Shown: positions 25,242-33,757, counted from the stretch's first letter. The stretch is 34,338 nt of DNA from Armatimonadota bacterium (GCA_025358205.1 JANYKG010000123.1:1-34338), one strand, 5' to 3'. Made by a program: numbers and translations. Notes: generated by a model not told the origin, from the sequence alone.

Positions 25242-25411
25242 CCACTCCAGTGCGGATCTCGGAGTGCGGAGCCGCTCAAATGCGGAATGCGGATTTCGGA
25301 TTGCGGAGTGATCGGAGTTAGTTCACGTATCACTCATCACTTATCAATGCAATGGGAGAGAGTATGAGTACGAGCCACTCCAGTTCGGATTGCGGAGTTC
25401 GGAGTGCGGAA
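25242..25411. repeat. Low-complexity degenerate repeats built on (T/G)CGGA(A/G)T
   Basis: Blocks such as CGGAGTGCGGAGC, TGCGGAATGCGGATTTCGG and TCGGAGTGCGGAATG recur with little spacing. A second set at 25375-25411 begins with the same CCACTCCAGT as at 25242-25251. It lies in the 413-bp gap between the pentapeptide gene and the mannosidase gene, and I see no gene in that gap. Its sequence would give no stable reading frame. The role is unknown; degeneration of a tandem array is the simplest reading. Confidence 0.55.
25323..25346 (-). repeat. 24-bp repeat, copy 1 (inverted relative to copy 2)
   Basis: This is an exact reverse complement of 33698-33721. The core reads CACTCATCAC. The other copy has an additional downstream partner that makes a hairpin (33746-33757); this one has none. 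It is a small dispersed repeat and not a coding sequence. Confidence 0.7.
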
Positions 25412-25468
25412 TGACCATCTGACCATAAGACCATTCGATCATCGTCACGCGGGAAAGAGAGTAAGAGT

Positions 25469-28138
25469 ATGAGTAAGAGTAAGACCGGACACACCATGCA
25501 CGTTATCTCGCATACCCATTGGGATCGCGAGTGGTATCTCACGTTTCAGGAGTTTCGCATGAGGCTGGTTGACCTTGTGGACAACCTGCTGGATATCCTG
25601 GATAACGAAGAGGGTTTCGAGTATTGGAATTTCGACGGCCAGACGATTGTGCTGGAGGACTATCTGGAGATTCGCCCGCAGAACGAGGAGCGCCTGCGGA
25701 AGTACATCCGCGAGGGGCGCATCCTCGTGGGCCCGTGGTACCAGCTTAACGACGAGTTCCTGGTCAGCGGGGAGTCCACCGTCCGCAGCCTGCTGATCGG
25801 CCACCGGATGGCGAAGGACTTCGGCGGAATTATGAAGGTCGGCTACCTGCCGGACCAGTTTGGGAACATCTCTCAGATGCCGCAGATCTTCCGCGAGTTC
25901 GGCATAGACAACGCCATCTTCGGGCGCGGGCTTCAGCTCATGGAAGTTGACAAGATGGAGAACATCTGGGAAAGCCCGGACGGCTCCGAGGTTATCTGCT
26001 CGCTCATGGCCCACTGGTACAACAACGCGCAGCGGTTCCCGGACGCGGTGGATGAGTCCGTGCCGTACACGGAGCGCATCAGGGACTTGATGGCATCGAA
26101 GTCGGCGGTCAGCCACCTGCTGCTGATGAACGGCGTGGACCACCTGGAGGCGCAGTCCGGTCTGGGCAAGATCATCGCCGAGGTCAACGGGAAGCTGAAG
26201 AAGGGCGACAAGGTGGTTCACAGCACTCTCTCCGCGTACATGGCCGCCGTGAAGGACGAGGTCAAACGTGGTAAGATCAAGCTCAATCGCGTGAAGGGCG
26301 AGCTTCGGCAGGACAGGGGATGCTCCGTTCTGGCAGGCACGCTTTCCAGCAGAATGTACTTGAAGCAGGCGAACCAGGCCACCCAGACTGCGATAGAGAA
26401 GTTCGCCGAGCCGACATCGGCCTTCGCGTGGATGACCGGCGCGAAGTACCCCGGCGACATGCTCACCTATGCGTGGAAACTGCTGATGAAGAACCACCCG
26501 CACGATTCTATCTGCGGGTGCAGCCTCGACCAGGTACACAAGGAGATGATGCCGCGCTTTGAGCAGGTACAGCAGGTCTGCGCAGAACTGACCACGCGGG
26601 CGACTGCGAGCATAGCGGGCAAGATCAAGACCGACGCCGAGAGCCTGGTAGTCTTCAACTCGCTGAACTGGCCGCGCACGGACAGAGTGACCGTGGCGAT
26701 TGATCTCCCGATTGGTGACATAACACGTGGTCGCCCCGAGGTGGATTCGACCAGGGATGTGGCCGCGATTCGCCTTAGTGCCCCCAATGGCGTTGATGTT
26801 CCGTATAAACTGCTGAGCCGCGAGATCGTCGCGAAGTCCATTCTCTCGCCGGTCGAGCTGCCGATGGTGCAGATGACGCGCCGATTCCGCGTGGAGCTCC
26901 TGGCAGAAGATGTGCCGGCCTGTGGGTACAAGACCTACACCATCACGCCTGCACCCAGCGCGCCTGACGCAGACACATCCATCACCGCGCCGCTCTACTC
27001 GGAGGGATGCCTGTCCAATGGGATCCTGCAGGTTAGCCCGTACGAAGGCGGGATTGCTGTGACCATGGCCGTTCCGGGTGCGGAGTCGGACGACGGCCTG
27101 TTCTTTGGCGGACTGGGCATCTACGAAGACGGCGGCGATGTTGGCGATGAGTACAGATATATGAAGCCGATTCGCGACCGTCTGGTGACCACTCTCGGCG
27201 CAGCGCCGGAGATCGAGATCGTGGACAACAGCCCGGTCTCAGCGACGATGAAGATGCGCAGTGTCTTGCGCTTGCATGTCTCGGCAGTTCCCGACTACCA
27301 GGGCCGGTCGGACGAGATTGTGGAGTGTCCGGTCACAACGTCCTTTACCGTAACCGCGAAGTCGCCCCGCGTGGATGTGGTTGTGGAGTTCGAGAACAAG
27401 GCGAAAGATCACCGTCTGCGCGCGCTGTTCCCGTCCGATATCACGACGGATGAGGCGCACGCGGAGGGGCAGTATGACGTGGTCACAAGGTCAATTCGCC
27501 CGCCGAAGGACTGGCAAGGCGCGTCTACCTTCTTCCCGCAGCAGTCGTGGGTTGATGTGAACGACGGTGACCGTGGCCTTACCATCATCAACAACGGTCT
27601 GCCGGAGTACGAGGTCTACGACGACGACGCGCGTACCGTGGCGCTGACCCTGCTGCGAAGCGTGGGCCAACTGAGCGGCGCGGGTGACACACCAACGGCC
27701 ATCCGCACACCGGGCGCCCAGTGCATCGGGACACAGCGGTGTGAGTACGCGATCTATCCGCACAAGGGCACGTGGGAGCAGGCGCGAGTGTGGCGGCAGG
27801 CTCATCAGCACAACGCTCCGCTGGCCTGTGTGCAGACCGGTGCGCATGGCGGCGATCTCCCTGCGGAGTTCAGCTTCATCGAGGTGGATTCCCCGTACCT
27901 TGTGGTCACGGCCATCAAGAAGGCCGAGGACAGGGACTCATTGATAGTGCGGTTCTTCAATATCAGAGAGCGGAACGTCCACGGTGCGCGTATCAAGGTG
28001 GACGGGACGATCTCCGCGAGGACTGTGAACCTGAACGAGGAGCCGGGGTGCGATCTGACACTGCAGGCGGACGGGTCTGTGCTGATTGATGTACCTGGGC
28101 GCAAGATAGCGACACTGGAATTTACTCTGGAGGGATAG
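25469..28138 (+). CDS. Glycoside hydrolase family 38 alpha-mannosidase
   Basis: The 889-residue enzyme hydrolyses alpha-mannosides. Near the N-terminus it carries SHTHWDREW, giving zinc ligands H17 and D19. The nucleophile D129 lies in YLPDQFGNISQMPQ, and H345 in KNHPHDSICGC completes the zinc site. A helical middle domain (TSAFAWMTGAKYPGDM) and the C-terminal all-beta domain (from about 560) follow. No signal peptide is present, so it is probably cytosolic. The start is uncertain: ATG at 25469 has only GGGAAAGAG far upstream and sits in GAGTAAGAGTATGAGTAAGAG; ATG at 25496 is the other choice. The next gene begins five bases after its stop and is co-transcribed. Substrates such as cell-wall or imported mannosyl glycans are likely. 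Confidence 0.94.
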   Translation: MSKSKTGHTMHVISHTHWDREWYLTFQEFRMRLVDLVDNLLDILDNEEGFEYWNFDGQTIVLEDYLEIRPQNEERLRKYIREGRILVGPWYQLNDEFLVSGESTVRSLLIGHRMAKDFGGIMKVGYLPDQFGNISQMPQIFREFGIDNAIFGRGLQLMEVDKMENIWESPDGSEVICSLMAHWYNNAQRFPDAVDESVPYTERIRDLMASKSAVSHLLLMNGVDHLEAQSGLGKIIAEVNGKLKKGDKVVHSTLSAYMAAVKDEVKRGKIKLNRVKGELRQDRGCSVLAGTLSSRMYLKQANQATQTAIEKFAEPTSAFAWMTGAKYPGDMLTYAWKLLMKNHPHDSICGCSLDQVHKEMMPRFEQVQQVCAELTTRATASIAGKIKTDAESLVVFNSLNWPRTDRVTVAIDLPIGDITRGRPEVDSTRDVAAIRLSAPNGVDVPYKLLSREIVAKSILSPVELPMVQMTRRFRVELLAEDVPACGYKTYTITPAPSAPDADTSITAPLYSEGCLSNGILQVSPYEGGIAVTMAVPGAESDDGLFFGGLGIYEDGGDVGDEYRYMKPIRDRLVTTLGAAPEIEIVDNSPVSATMKMRSVLRLHVSAVPDYQGRSDEIVECPVTTSFTVTAKSPRVDVVVEFENKAKDHRLRALFPSDITTDEAHAEGQYDVVTRSIRPPKDWQGASTFFPQQSWVDVNDGDRGLTIINNGLPEYEVYDDDARTVALTLLRSVGQLSGAGDTPTAIRTPGAQCIGTQRCEYAIYPHKGTWEQARVWRQAHQHNAPLACVQTGAHGGDLPAEFSFIEVDSPYLVVTAIKKAEDRDSLIVRFFNIRERNVHGARIKVDGTISARTVNLNEEPGCDLTLQADGSVLIDVPGRKIATLEFTLEG

Positions 28139-28142
28139 GGTT

Positions 28143-28955
28143 TTGGAATTAACCATACTAGGCACTGCGGCGGCAGAGGGGTGGCCGGCTCTGTTCTGCG
28201 CGTGTGATACCTGCAAGAGGGCGCGAGCGGTCGGCGGCAAGAACCTTCGCAGTCGAGCAGGCGTGCAGTTTGGCAAGACGCATAGGGTTGATCTGTCGCC
28301 GGATACATGGTATCAGGAGGCGCATTTGGGCGCGGACATGTCTGCGCTGGAGTACCTGTTCGTTTCGCATTCGCACGACGATCACTGGCAGCCGCACTGT
28401 CTGGCATACCTGAGGCCGCCCTTCGCACATGCGAACAACACGCCGGTGCAGGTCTATGGTAACGAAGCGGTGGTACGCACCGGTAGAGCCGAGTTGGGAG
28501 CGGAACAGACCATTGCCGTCTTCAACGAGGTAGCGCCGCTGAAGCCCATTCCAGCAGGTGAGATGACGGTCACACCGATTGTCGCTTCCCATAAGGTAGG
28601 CGAGCAGTGTCTGAACTACCTGTTCGCGTCTGAGGGTAAGAACGTGCTGTGCGCATGGGACACCGGTTTGTATGAAGACGAGTCGTCATGGAAGTTTGTG
28701 GAGAATGTGCGGTTGGACTGTGTGATACTGGAATGCACGTGCGGACCGTCCAAGTGCGAGCGATATCACATGGACTATGAACACTACCTGGCGTTTAAGG
28801 AGAGACTGGAAAAGGCGGGATCGGTTTCCAGCGAATGCATCTTCGTGGCCACTCATTTCTCCCATAATGTAGGAATTTTGCATGATGAGCTGGAACAGTA
28901 TTTCAGTCCTCACGGCGTTTGTGTTGCGTATGATGGAATGAAGATTGTCCTGTAG
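28143..28955 (+). CDS. MBL-fold metal-dependent hydrolase, PhnP-like
   Basis: The 270-residue protein has a metallo-beta-lactamase fold: ILGTAAAEGWP, a Cys cluster CACDTCKRAR resembling the zinc site of PhnP, the binuclear motif SHSHDDHW (H76, H78, D80, H81), and later TPIVASHKVG, LCAWDTGLYEDE and ATHFSHNVG. PhnP hydrolyses a cyclic ribose phosphate, but the C-P lyase genes are absent, so the substrate here is more likely another phosphodiester. TTG at 28143 has GGAGGG seven bases upstream, overlapping the end of the mannosidase gene. Co-transcription with GH38 suggests a role in sugar processing, by inference only. Confidence 0.82.
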   Translation: MELTILGTAAAEGWPALFCACDTCKRARAVGGKNLRSRAGVQFGKTHRVDLSPDTWYQEAHLGADMSALEYLFVSHSHDDHWQPHCLAYLRPPFAHANNTPVQVYGNEAVVRTGRAELGAEQTIAVFNEVAPLKPIPAGEMTVTPIVASHKVGEQCLNYLFASEGKNVLCAWDTGLYEDESSWKFVENVRLDCVILECTCGPSKCERYHMDYEHYLAFKERLEKAGSVSSECIFVATHFSHNVGILHDELEQYFSPHGVCVAYDGMKIVL

Positions 28956-28971
28956 TGTTGGCCTCTGGTCC

Positions 28972-29040
28972 GCATTATTCACGAGAAGCGTGAATAATGC
29001 TCAGAAGGCCCTGGATTATTCATTTCATGAATAATCCAGG
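28972..29040. repeat. Twin-hairpin palindromic repeat, copy 2
   Basis: Hairpin 1 has 12-bp perfect arms, GCATTATTCACG (28972-28983) and CGTGAATAATGC (28989-29000). The linker TCAGAAGGC follows. Hairpin 2 has 14-bp perfect arms, CCTGGATTATTCAT (29010-29023) and ATGAATAATCCAGG (29027-29040). It lies 27 bp before the start codon of the histidine kinase gene. Confidence 0.9.
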
Positions 29041-29067
29041 CTAGATGCGGAGAGGGGATGGTACGAC

Positions 29068-31344
29068 GTGACAATTCCTCGCAAAGAGCTATCCAGGTTA
29101 CATGAGATCAGTGAGCTTTTTTCCGCCAGTTCCGAACTGACGGAGTTGGTGGATAAGATCGCCGGCGCAGGCACAGCGATTGCCAATGCGGATGCCTGCT
29201 GGCTGGCGCTCAAAGTTGACCCTAACGACCCATTGGAGCATGCAGCAACCTGCAACCTTGCGACCAAGTCTGCACGGATGCTTTCCGATGACATAGCGGC
29301 CTGGTTACCGGAGATGACACCGGATACAGACCATCCGCTAATATTGACAGACCTGAAGCGGAAAGACGCGCTGGGGAAAGTCGCGGCTGCTGAGGGTTAT
29401 TCCAGCGCCGTGCTTGTGCCTATCACCTACAACAAGTCGCTCACCGGCATTTTCGTGGTTTTCTGGAAGGAAGCGGGTGAACCACCTGTTGAGGCGGTGG
29501 AGCTTTTGTTGCTGGTGGCCCACCTGGCAAGCGGCGCCATAGCCAATGCCCGGCTTATAGCGCAGGCTCGGCACAGGTCAGCCGCGCTGGATGTTATCTT
29601 CAACGTAACGCAGACGATTGGCGCATCACCTAGGATACAGCAGGCGCTAAACGTGATTCTTGACGAGGCGAACAGGCTGTTCGGCACAACTCAAGGGAAT
29701 ATCAGGTTGGTGGATCCCAAGTCCAAATTGCTTGAAATTCGTGCGCATAAGGGCTTGAGCAGAATTACACTCAAGTACATGCAGGACAGACCTGGAAAGA
29801 AGAGCCTGTCCGGGTGGGTAGTGAAGAACGGCAAGCCCGTGATCATCCGAGATGTGAAAACCGACCCTCTCACCGCACATTTTCATGGGAACCCCGATCC
29901 CGTGTCGTCCATGATGAGCGTTCCTCTGGTGGTTGGAAGCAAGACAATCGGCGTGCTGACCATAGGAAGCCATGAGCATAGGGAGTTCTCGCAAGAGGAT
30001 CTCAGTCTTCTGCTCTCCCTCGGCAGCCAGGCCGCTATCGTCATAGAGAATGCCCGGCTGTATGAGCAGGCCAAGAGCCGCTTGGCAGAGCAGAAGGCGC
30101 TGTACGGTATTGCAGAGCATTTGTCTTCCACGCTGGACGTGCCAACGCTTCTGAAGTTCGTCATCAACCATTTGAGCGCATTCTTCCATGCTAACTTTGG
30201 CACCCTCCGTCTGCTGGATGAAGGTGGAGCCACGCTGATGACCGGGGCTATGTACGGGATCACGGATGAGTACATACGCCACGCCAACGAGAACCTGGAA
30301 ATGTCGCTGGACCCGTCTACAGCGCAAGGGCAGAGTCCAGCGGCGGCGTGTCTGCGCGAAGGACGACTGGTAGCTATATCGAACATCGCGAAGGATCGGC
30401 GGTTTGCCGAGTGGCGGAAGATCGCCAAAATGCAGAGTTTCACCTCTGTTGTGTGCGTACCGCTCGTTCCGTCCAATGAACCTCTGGGCGTAATCAGCCT
30501 CTATTTCCAGGACGCACGAAAACTGGCGCCGGAGGAGCTTGAACTCCTGCAGACAGCAGCCCGAGCTTCCGCGATAGCCCTTCAACGCGCCATGCTGGAC
30601 GAGCGACTGCTGAAGGAGGAAGTGTCCCGACGCGCGCTGGAAGAGGTCAGCCATCTGAAAACCGAGTTTGTTTCGCTGGTCTCGCATGAACTGCGCACAC
30701 CGTTAACTTCCATCCAGGGTTACATCAGGCTGATACTCGCGGGACACACCGGGGGTCTCGATCCTGTCCAACAGGATTTCCTCAATGCCGTGAATAGAAA
30801 TACCGACCGTCTGGTGGCGCTGGTTGACGATCTGCTGGACATCTCGCGAATAGAATCCGGCAGATTGGAGTTGCTGTTGGAGCCGCTTGATATCACCGAG
30901 ACCATTGTCAACGAGATTGAGGCCCACAGATCTCAATTCGAGGGCAAGGGAATAGGTGTGACTACCGATATTCAGACCGGCTTGCCTCGTGTGAAGGCGG
31001 ATTCACACCGTTTGGGTCAGATCATAGCCAATCTGGTAAGCAACGCGATCAAGTACAGCGGTGAGGGTACGTCGGTGAAGGTCACCGTCGGTCAGATTGG
31101 CCAGAACGTACTTGTGAAGGTAATTGACTCCGGCATAGGCATTGCGCCCGAGGAGCGAAACAGGCTCTTCGAGCGGTTCTATCGGGGCGACAACGACCTT
31201 GTGCGCGCCACCTACGGCACCGGTCTGGGCCTTGCAATTACTCACCACCTCGTGGATATGCACGGAGGAAAAATCTGGGTGGAAAGCGAAAAAGGACATG
31301 GAAGCACCTTTAGCTTTAGTATACCTGCTATTCCCAACGGATAG
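29068..31344 (+). CDS. GAF-domain sensor histidine kinase
   Basis: The 758-residue kinase has no membrane segment. Three GAF-like domains are visible at about 20-165, 175-330 and 345-500, the first less clear, followed by HisKA with SLVSHELRTPLTSIQGY (phospho-acceptor H540) and the HATPase_c core with LVSNAIKYSGEG (N box), DSGIGIAPEERNRLFERFYRG (G1/F boxes) and GTGLGLAITHHLVDMHGGKIW (G2 box). GTG at 29068 is preceded by GAGAGGGGATGG. The ligand of the GAF domains is unknown; no bilin-type Cys stands out. The next gene, 52 bp downstream, encodes a lone receiver that is its likely partner. A twin-hairpin repeat sits just upstream. Confidence 0.92.
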   Translation: MTIPRKELSRLHEISELFSASSELTELVDKIAGAGTAIANADACWLALKVDPNDPLEHAATCNLATKSARMLSDDIAAWLPEMTPDTDHPLILTDLKRKDALGKVAAAEGYSSAVLVPITYNKSLTGIFVVFWKEAGEPPVEAVELLLLVAHLASGAIANARLIAQARHRSAALDVIFNVTQTIGASPRIQQALNVILDEANRLFGTTQGNIRLVDPKSKLLEIRAHKGLSRITLKYMQDRPGKKSLSGWVVKNGKPVIIRDVKTDPLTAHFHGNPDPVSSMMSVPLVVGSKTIGVLTIGSHEHREFSQEDLSLLLSLGSQAAIVIENARLYEQAKSRLAEQKALYGIAEHLSSTLDVPTLLKFVINHLSAFFHANFGTLRLLDEGGATLMTGAMYGITDEYIRHANENLEMSLDPSTAQGQSPAAACLREGRLVAISNIAKDRRFAEWRKIAKMQSFTSVVCVPLVPSNEPLGVISLYFQDARKLAPEELELLQTAARASAIALQRAMLDERLLKEEVSRRALEEVSHLKTEFVSLVSHELRTPLTSIQGYIRLILAGHTGGLDPVQQDFLNAVNRNTDRLVALVDDLLDISRIESGRLELLLEPLDITETIVNEIEAHRSQFEGKGIGVTTDIQTGLPRVKADSHRLGQIIANLVSNAIKYSGEGTSVKVTVGQIGQNVLVKVIDSGIGIAPEERNRLFERFYRGDNDLVRATYGTGLGLAITHHLVDMHGGKIWVESEKGHGSTFSFSIPAIPNG

Positions 31345-31396
31345 CCGTTGTTCAAACGAAGTTCAGTCAGTTTTTATGCGAATGGGGGACCTGTAA

Positions 31397-31768
31397 ATGC
31401 CCAAGATACTGGTTGTTGACGATGAGCCGGATGTAGTCAAATTGGTGGAGTTCCGCATGCAGAAAGAGGGATTCGAAGTCCTCACTGCCGGCGATGGAAG
31501 AACGGGCCTGGGTATTCTTGAAACAGAGAAGCCTGATCTGATTATACTGGATATCATGATGCCGCTTATGGACGGCATGGAGGTGCTCAGGCAGATCAGG
31601 GCGCACAGGGCAAGCGCGCGCGTGCCGGTTATAATGCTGACCGCGAAGACCGCCAGTGTAACCGTGGACGAGGCTCGGCAGCTCTGGGTGTCGGACTACG
31701 TGATGAAGCCGTTTGACCCAGAGAAGCTGGTCGCAAAAGTCAAGAAAGCATTGAAACTGCCGGCGTAG
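31397..31768 (+). CDS. CheY-like single-domain response regulator
   Basis: The 123-residue protein is a stand-alone receiver: the acidic pair D8/D9 (LVVDDEPD), phosphorylation site D52 (LIILDIMMPLMDG), the Thr in IMLTAKT and K105 in DYVMKPFDPEK. No output domain is present. ATG has GGGGGACC six bases upstream. The expected donor is the GAF-domain kinase 5' of it, in the same orientation. The phosphorylated form probably acts through a separate target protein; none of the adjacent genes is an obvious one. Confidence 0.95.
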   Translation: MPKILVVDDEPDVVKLVEFRMQKEGFEVLTAGDGRTGLGILETEKPDLIILDIMMPLMDGMEVLRQIRAHRASARVPVIMLTAKTASVTVDEARQLWVSDYVMKPFDPEKLVAKVKKALKLPA

Positions 31769-31852
31769 CGCAGTCTGCTAACAAAAGCATGCCGGTGCGG
31801 CGAGTCGTTGGTCGCGTAGTTGCGGCCGGATGTTCGGCATTTGGAGTACAGT

Positions 31853-32341
31853 GTGGCGCAAGCGGAAACCATCAGATTCGAAATACAACGATACAAGCGG
31901 CCCGTTGACGTCTTTGAGAACGACCTGGTAGCTCGACTGCCGGGTCTTCTCATAACACAGTTTCAGGTTCCCATAATCGAACACCCCGATGGAATAGGCG
32001 GCATGCTGGCGCTTCGGTTTGATTTCACGGAGGAGTGGTATTCCGTGATCGCGTTTCTGAACAATGATAAATCCCCTGCAGGCCATTACCGTATCACCGC
32101 GCAGTCTCCTCTGCGAGAGGAGCGCAATCTCTGCAAGACATCCGACCTCGTGCTGGGCATGGAAGTGCGCCCGAACAGCAACTACATCATCACCGGCGAA
32201 GAAGAGTTTTGTGCTGCGGTCGAAGAGGGCTGGATGCGGGTCTATGCCGCCGCGAACGCGCGTGAGGCTCTCCGCAAACTCAGCGCTATGCTGGACGAAG
32301 GTCGTCTCCCCCAGGAAGTTATGGACGCCGTTTGCGGTTGA
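31853..32341 (+). CDS. DUF402-like protein
   Basis: The 162-residue protein resembles the DUF402 family, which includes nucleoside and cyclic-phosphate phosphatases such as Ntdp and FomD. Seen here are EEWYSVIAFLNN, GHYRITAQSPL, LVLGMEVRPN, ITGEEEFCAAVEEGWM and a closing helix with a basic/acidic pattern (AREALRKLSAMLDEGRLPQ). GTG at 31853 has GGAG six bases upstream; the open frame starts 11 codons earlier at a TTG without an SD. It follows the receiver gene by about 80 bp. A link to the kinase/receiver pair is only positional, and the metal-binding residues were not checked. Confidence 0.6.
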   Translation: MAQAETIRFEIQRYKRPVDVFENDLVARLPGLLITQFQVPIIEHPDGIGGMLALRFDFTEEWYSVIAFLNNDKSPAGHYRITAQSPLREERNLCKTSDLVLGMEVRPNSNYIITGEEEFCAAVEEGWMRVYAAANAREALRKLSAMLDEGRLPQEVMDAVCG

Positions 32342-32459
32342 AACCGGCATATCTAGCAGGGCGAAACAGGGACTCTTAACAGGTATGAGCGCGCCGAAAT
32401 CCTCCGATACTTGTAACTGGAGCGTGTATGTTATACGCGGCGCCAGGGGAGGGCAAAGC

Positions 32460-32657
32460 GTGGTTAAGAACCTATCATTGACTTTTGATGAGACGTCGGC
32501 ATTGCTTGAGATGTCCATCAGTTCCATGTCGAGGGCCGATCCGAATGCCAGCGCCAGTGCGCTGACGAAGTTGGCCTATCTATATCGTGAGTTCGCTAAG
32601 GAGAGCAAGACCCTTTCGAACATGAAGCTGCTTGAGGATCTTCCTCGCGCAGCTTAG
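32460..32657 (+). CDS. Small protein of unknown function, 65 aa
   Basis: GTG at 32460 has GGGAGGG six bases upstream and opens a frame of 65 codons, largely helical with many Ser and Leu (LSLTFDETSALLEMS, SALTKLAYLYREFAKE). An ATG at 32385 in the same frame would give 90 residues but has a poor SD. I do not recognise a family. It lies 118 bp after the DUF402-like gene on the same strand and is followed by a hairpin at 32686-32722. The good SD and lack of overlap with other genes make it plausible. Confidence 0.5.
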   Translation: MVKNLSLTFDETSALLEMSISSMSRADPNASASALTKLAYLYREFAKESKTLSNMKLLEDLPRAA

Positions 32658-32685
32658 AGCAACTACATTCCTGCTGTTTGCGCAT

Positions 32686-32722
32686 AGCCGGGTTCGCCGA
32701 TATTGTCGGTGGCCCGGCTTTC
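32686..32722 (+). terminator. Probable terminator hairpin after the small gene
   Basis: AGCCGGG (32686-32692) pairs with CCCGGCT (32713-32719) and an inner stem GCCGA/TCGG is possible. Only three T follow, so efficiency is uncertain. Confidence 0.5.
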
Positions 32723-32827
32723 GCCATTTGTATACCTCATCACTCTGCAAACTTCACGGTAAAAGAACGCAGGTAAATCGCGTTTGGTGGCGAACGGTTT
32801 TGGAGATCACAAGTTGAACCCGGCCAG

Positions 32828-32896
32828 CCTGCATTATATATGAAATGGATAATGCAGGGCCTTCTGAGCATTATTCACGCTCTTTGTGGATAATGC
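32828..32896. repeat. Twin-hairpin palindromic repeat, copy 3 (inverted)
   Basis: Hairpin 2 comes first (32828-32858, arms CCTGCATTATATAT and ATGGATAATGCAGG), then the linker GCCTTCTGA (the exact reverse complement of the linker in copy 2), then hairpin 1 (32868-32896, left arm GCATTATTCACG, right arm TGTGGATAATGC). It is in the opposite orientation to copy 2 and lies 41 bp before the start of the next gene. Confidence 0.88.
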
Positions 32897-32937
32897 GGGC
32901 TAGCACGGGTATTCTTTATCTACCAGGAGAAACTCAA

Positions 32938-33690
32938 GTGAAGCCAATTTCGATTCAATTGTACACACTCCGCGATGCCGCCGCGAAGGACTTCCCCGCA
33001 GTTCTGCGGTTCCTCGCAGAGACCGGTTACTGCGGAGTGGAATTCGCCGGACTGCACGGCCACAACCCGAAGGAGATCGCCACGCTTATCGGCGATCTGG
33101 GACTGAAAGCGAGCAGCAGCCACACCGCGCTGCCCGCCCCCGAGAACATCACCGAGATTGCGGACACGGAACTGACCTTGGGCAATACGCGCGTCATCAG
33201 CGGATTCGGCCCCGACTCGTTTGCCACCCTGGACGCCATCAAGGTTGCCGCCGAGCAGTTTGAGCAGGCCGCCGAGGTTCTGGAGCCATACGGTATGACG
33301 TTCGGATTCCACAACCACTGGTGGGAGTTTGCCATCGTGGAGGGCCGCACGGTCTACGAGATTCTCATGGAAGAGGCGCCGGACGTCTTCAGTGAACTCG
33401 ATGTGTACTGGACTGCAATGGGCAAAGCCGATCCTGTGAAGATAGTGAGCGAGTACAGCGCGAGGCTGCCGCTTCTTCACATCAAAGACGGGCCACTCAA
33501 GGAAGGCGAACCGCATCTGGCTGTGGGTGACGGCGTGATGGATATGCCCGCGATCATCGGTGCGGCGGACCCGGCTGTGCTAGAATGGCTGGTGGTTGAG
33601 TTGGATAGCTTCAACGGCGACATGATGGATGCGGCGAAGAGAAGCTATGCCTACCTGACGTCCAAGGGTCTGGCGAAGGGGAACAAGTGA
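32938..33690 (+). CDS. Sugar phosphate isomerase/epimerase-type TIM barrel
   Basis: The 250-residue protein is an AP-endonuclease-2-like TIM barrel: ISIQLYTLRDAAAKDF at strand 1, GYCGVEFAGL, the metal-site helix region GFHNHWWEF (about 122-130) and LPLLHIKDGPLKEGE. Relatives isomerise or epimerise sugars or inositols, using a divalent metal. GTG at 32938 has AGGAGA eight bases upstream. The longer open frame from 32845 reads through a palindromic repeat and is rejected. A related gene follows on the same strand. The substrate cannot be told, but the neighbourhood of GH38 and MBL suggests carbohydrate breakdown. Confidence 0.88.
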   Translation: MKPISIQLYTLRDAAAKDFPAVLRFLAETGYCGVEFAGLHGHNPKEIATLIGDLGLKASSSHTALPAPENITEIADTELTLGNTRVISGFGPDSFATLDAIKVAAEQFEQAAEVLEPYGMTFGFHNHWWEFAIVEGRTVYEILMEEAPDVFSELDVYWTAMGKADPVKIVSEYSARLPLLHIKDGPLKEGEPHLAVGDGVMDMPAIIGAADPAVLEWLVVELDSFNGDMMDAAKRSYAYLTSKGLAKGNK

Positions 33691-33697
33691 AGAATCA

Positions 33698-33757
33698 TGA
33701 TAAGTGATGAGTGATACGTGAGCCATCATCGGATCAGTTCACTCTTCACTCATCACT
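33698..33757. repeat. 24-bp repeat, copy 2, extended to a hairpin
   Basis: Bases 33698-33721 are the exact reverse complement of 25323-25346. AGTGATGAGTGA (33703-33714) pairs perfectly with TCACTCATCACT (33746-33757). The hairpin begins eight bases after the stop of the isomerase gene and lacks a T run, so it may act as a weak terminator or processing site. Confidence 0.65.

Noticed and set aside
25445-26539. 364-aa minus-strand frame within the mannosidase gene
   Set aside because: GH38 motifs are fully on the plus strand; the antisense frame is a high-GC shadow.
29647-30687. 346-aa minus-strand frame within the kinase gene
   Set aside because: It overlaps the GAF/HisKA region; no SD or family motif on that strand.
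32845-32937. N-terminal extension of the first sugar isomerase
   Set aside because: It reads through palindromic repeat copy 3; GTG at 32938 has a good SD.
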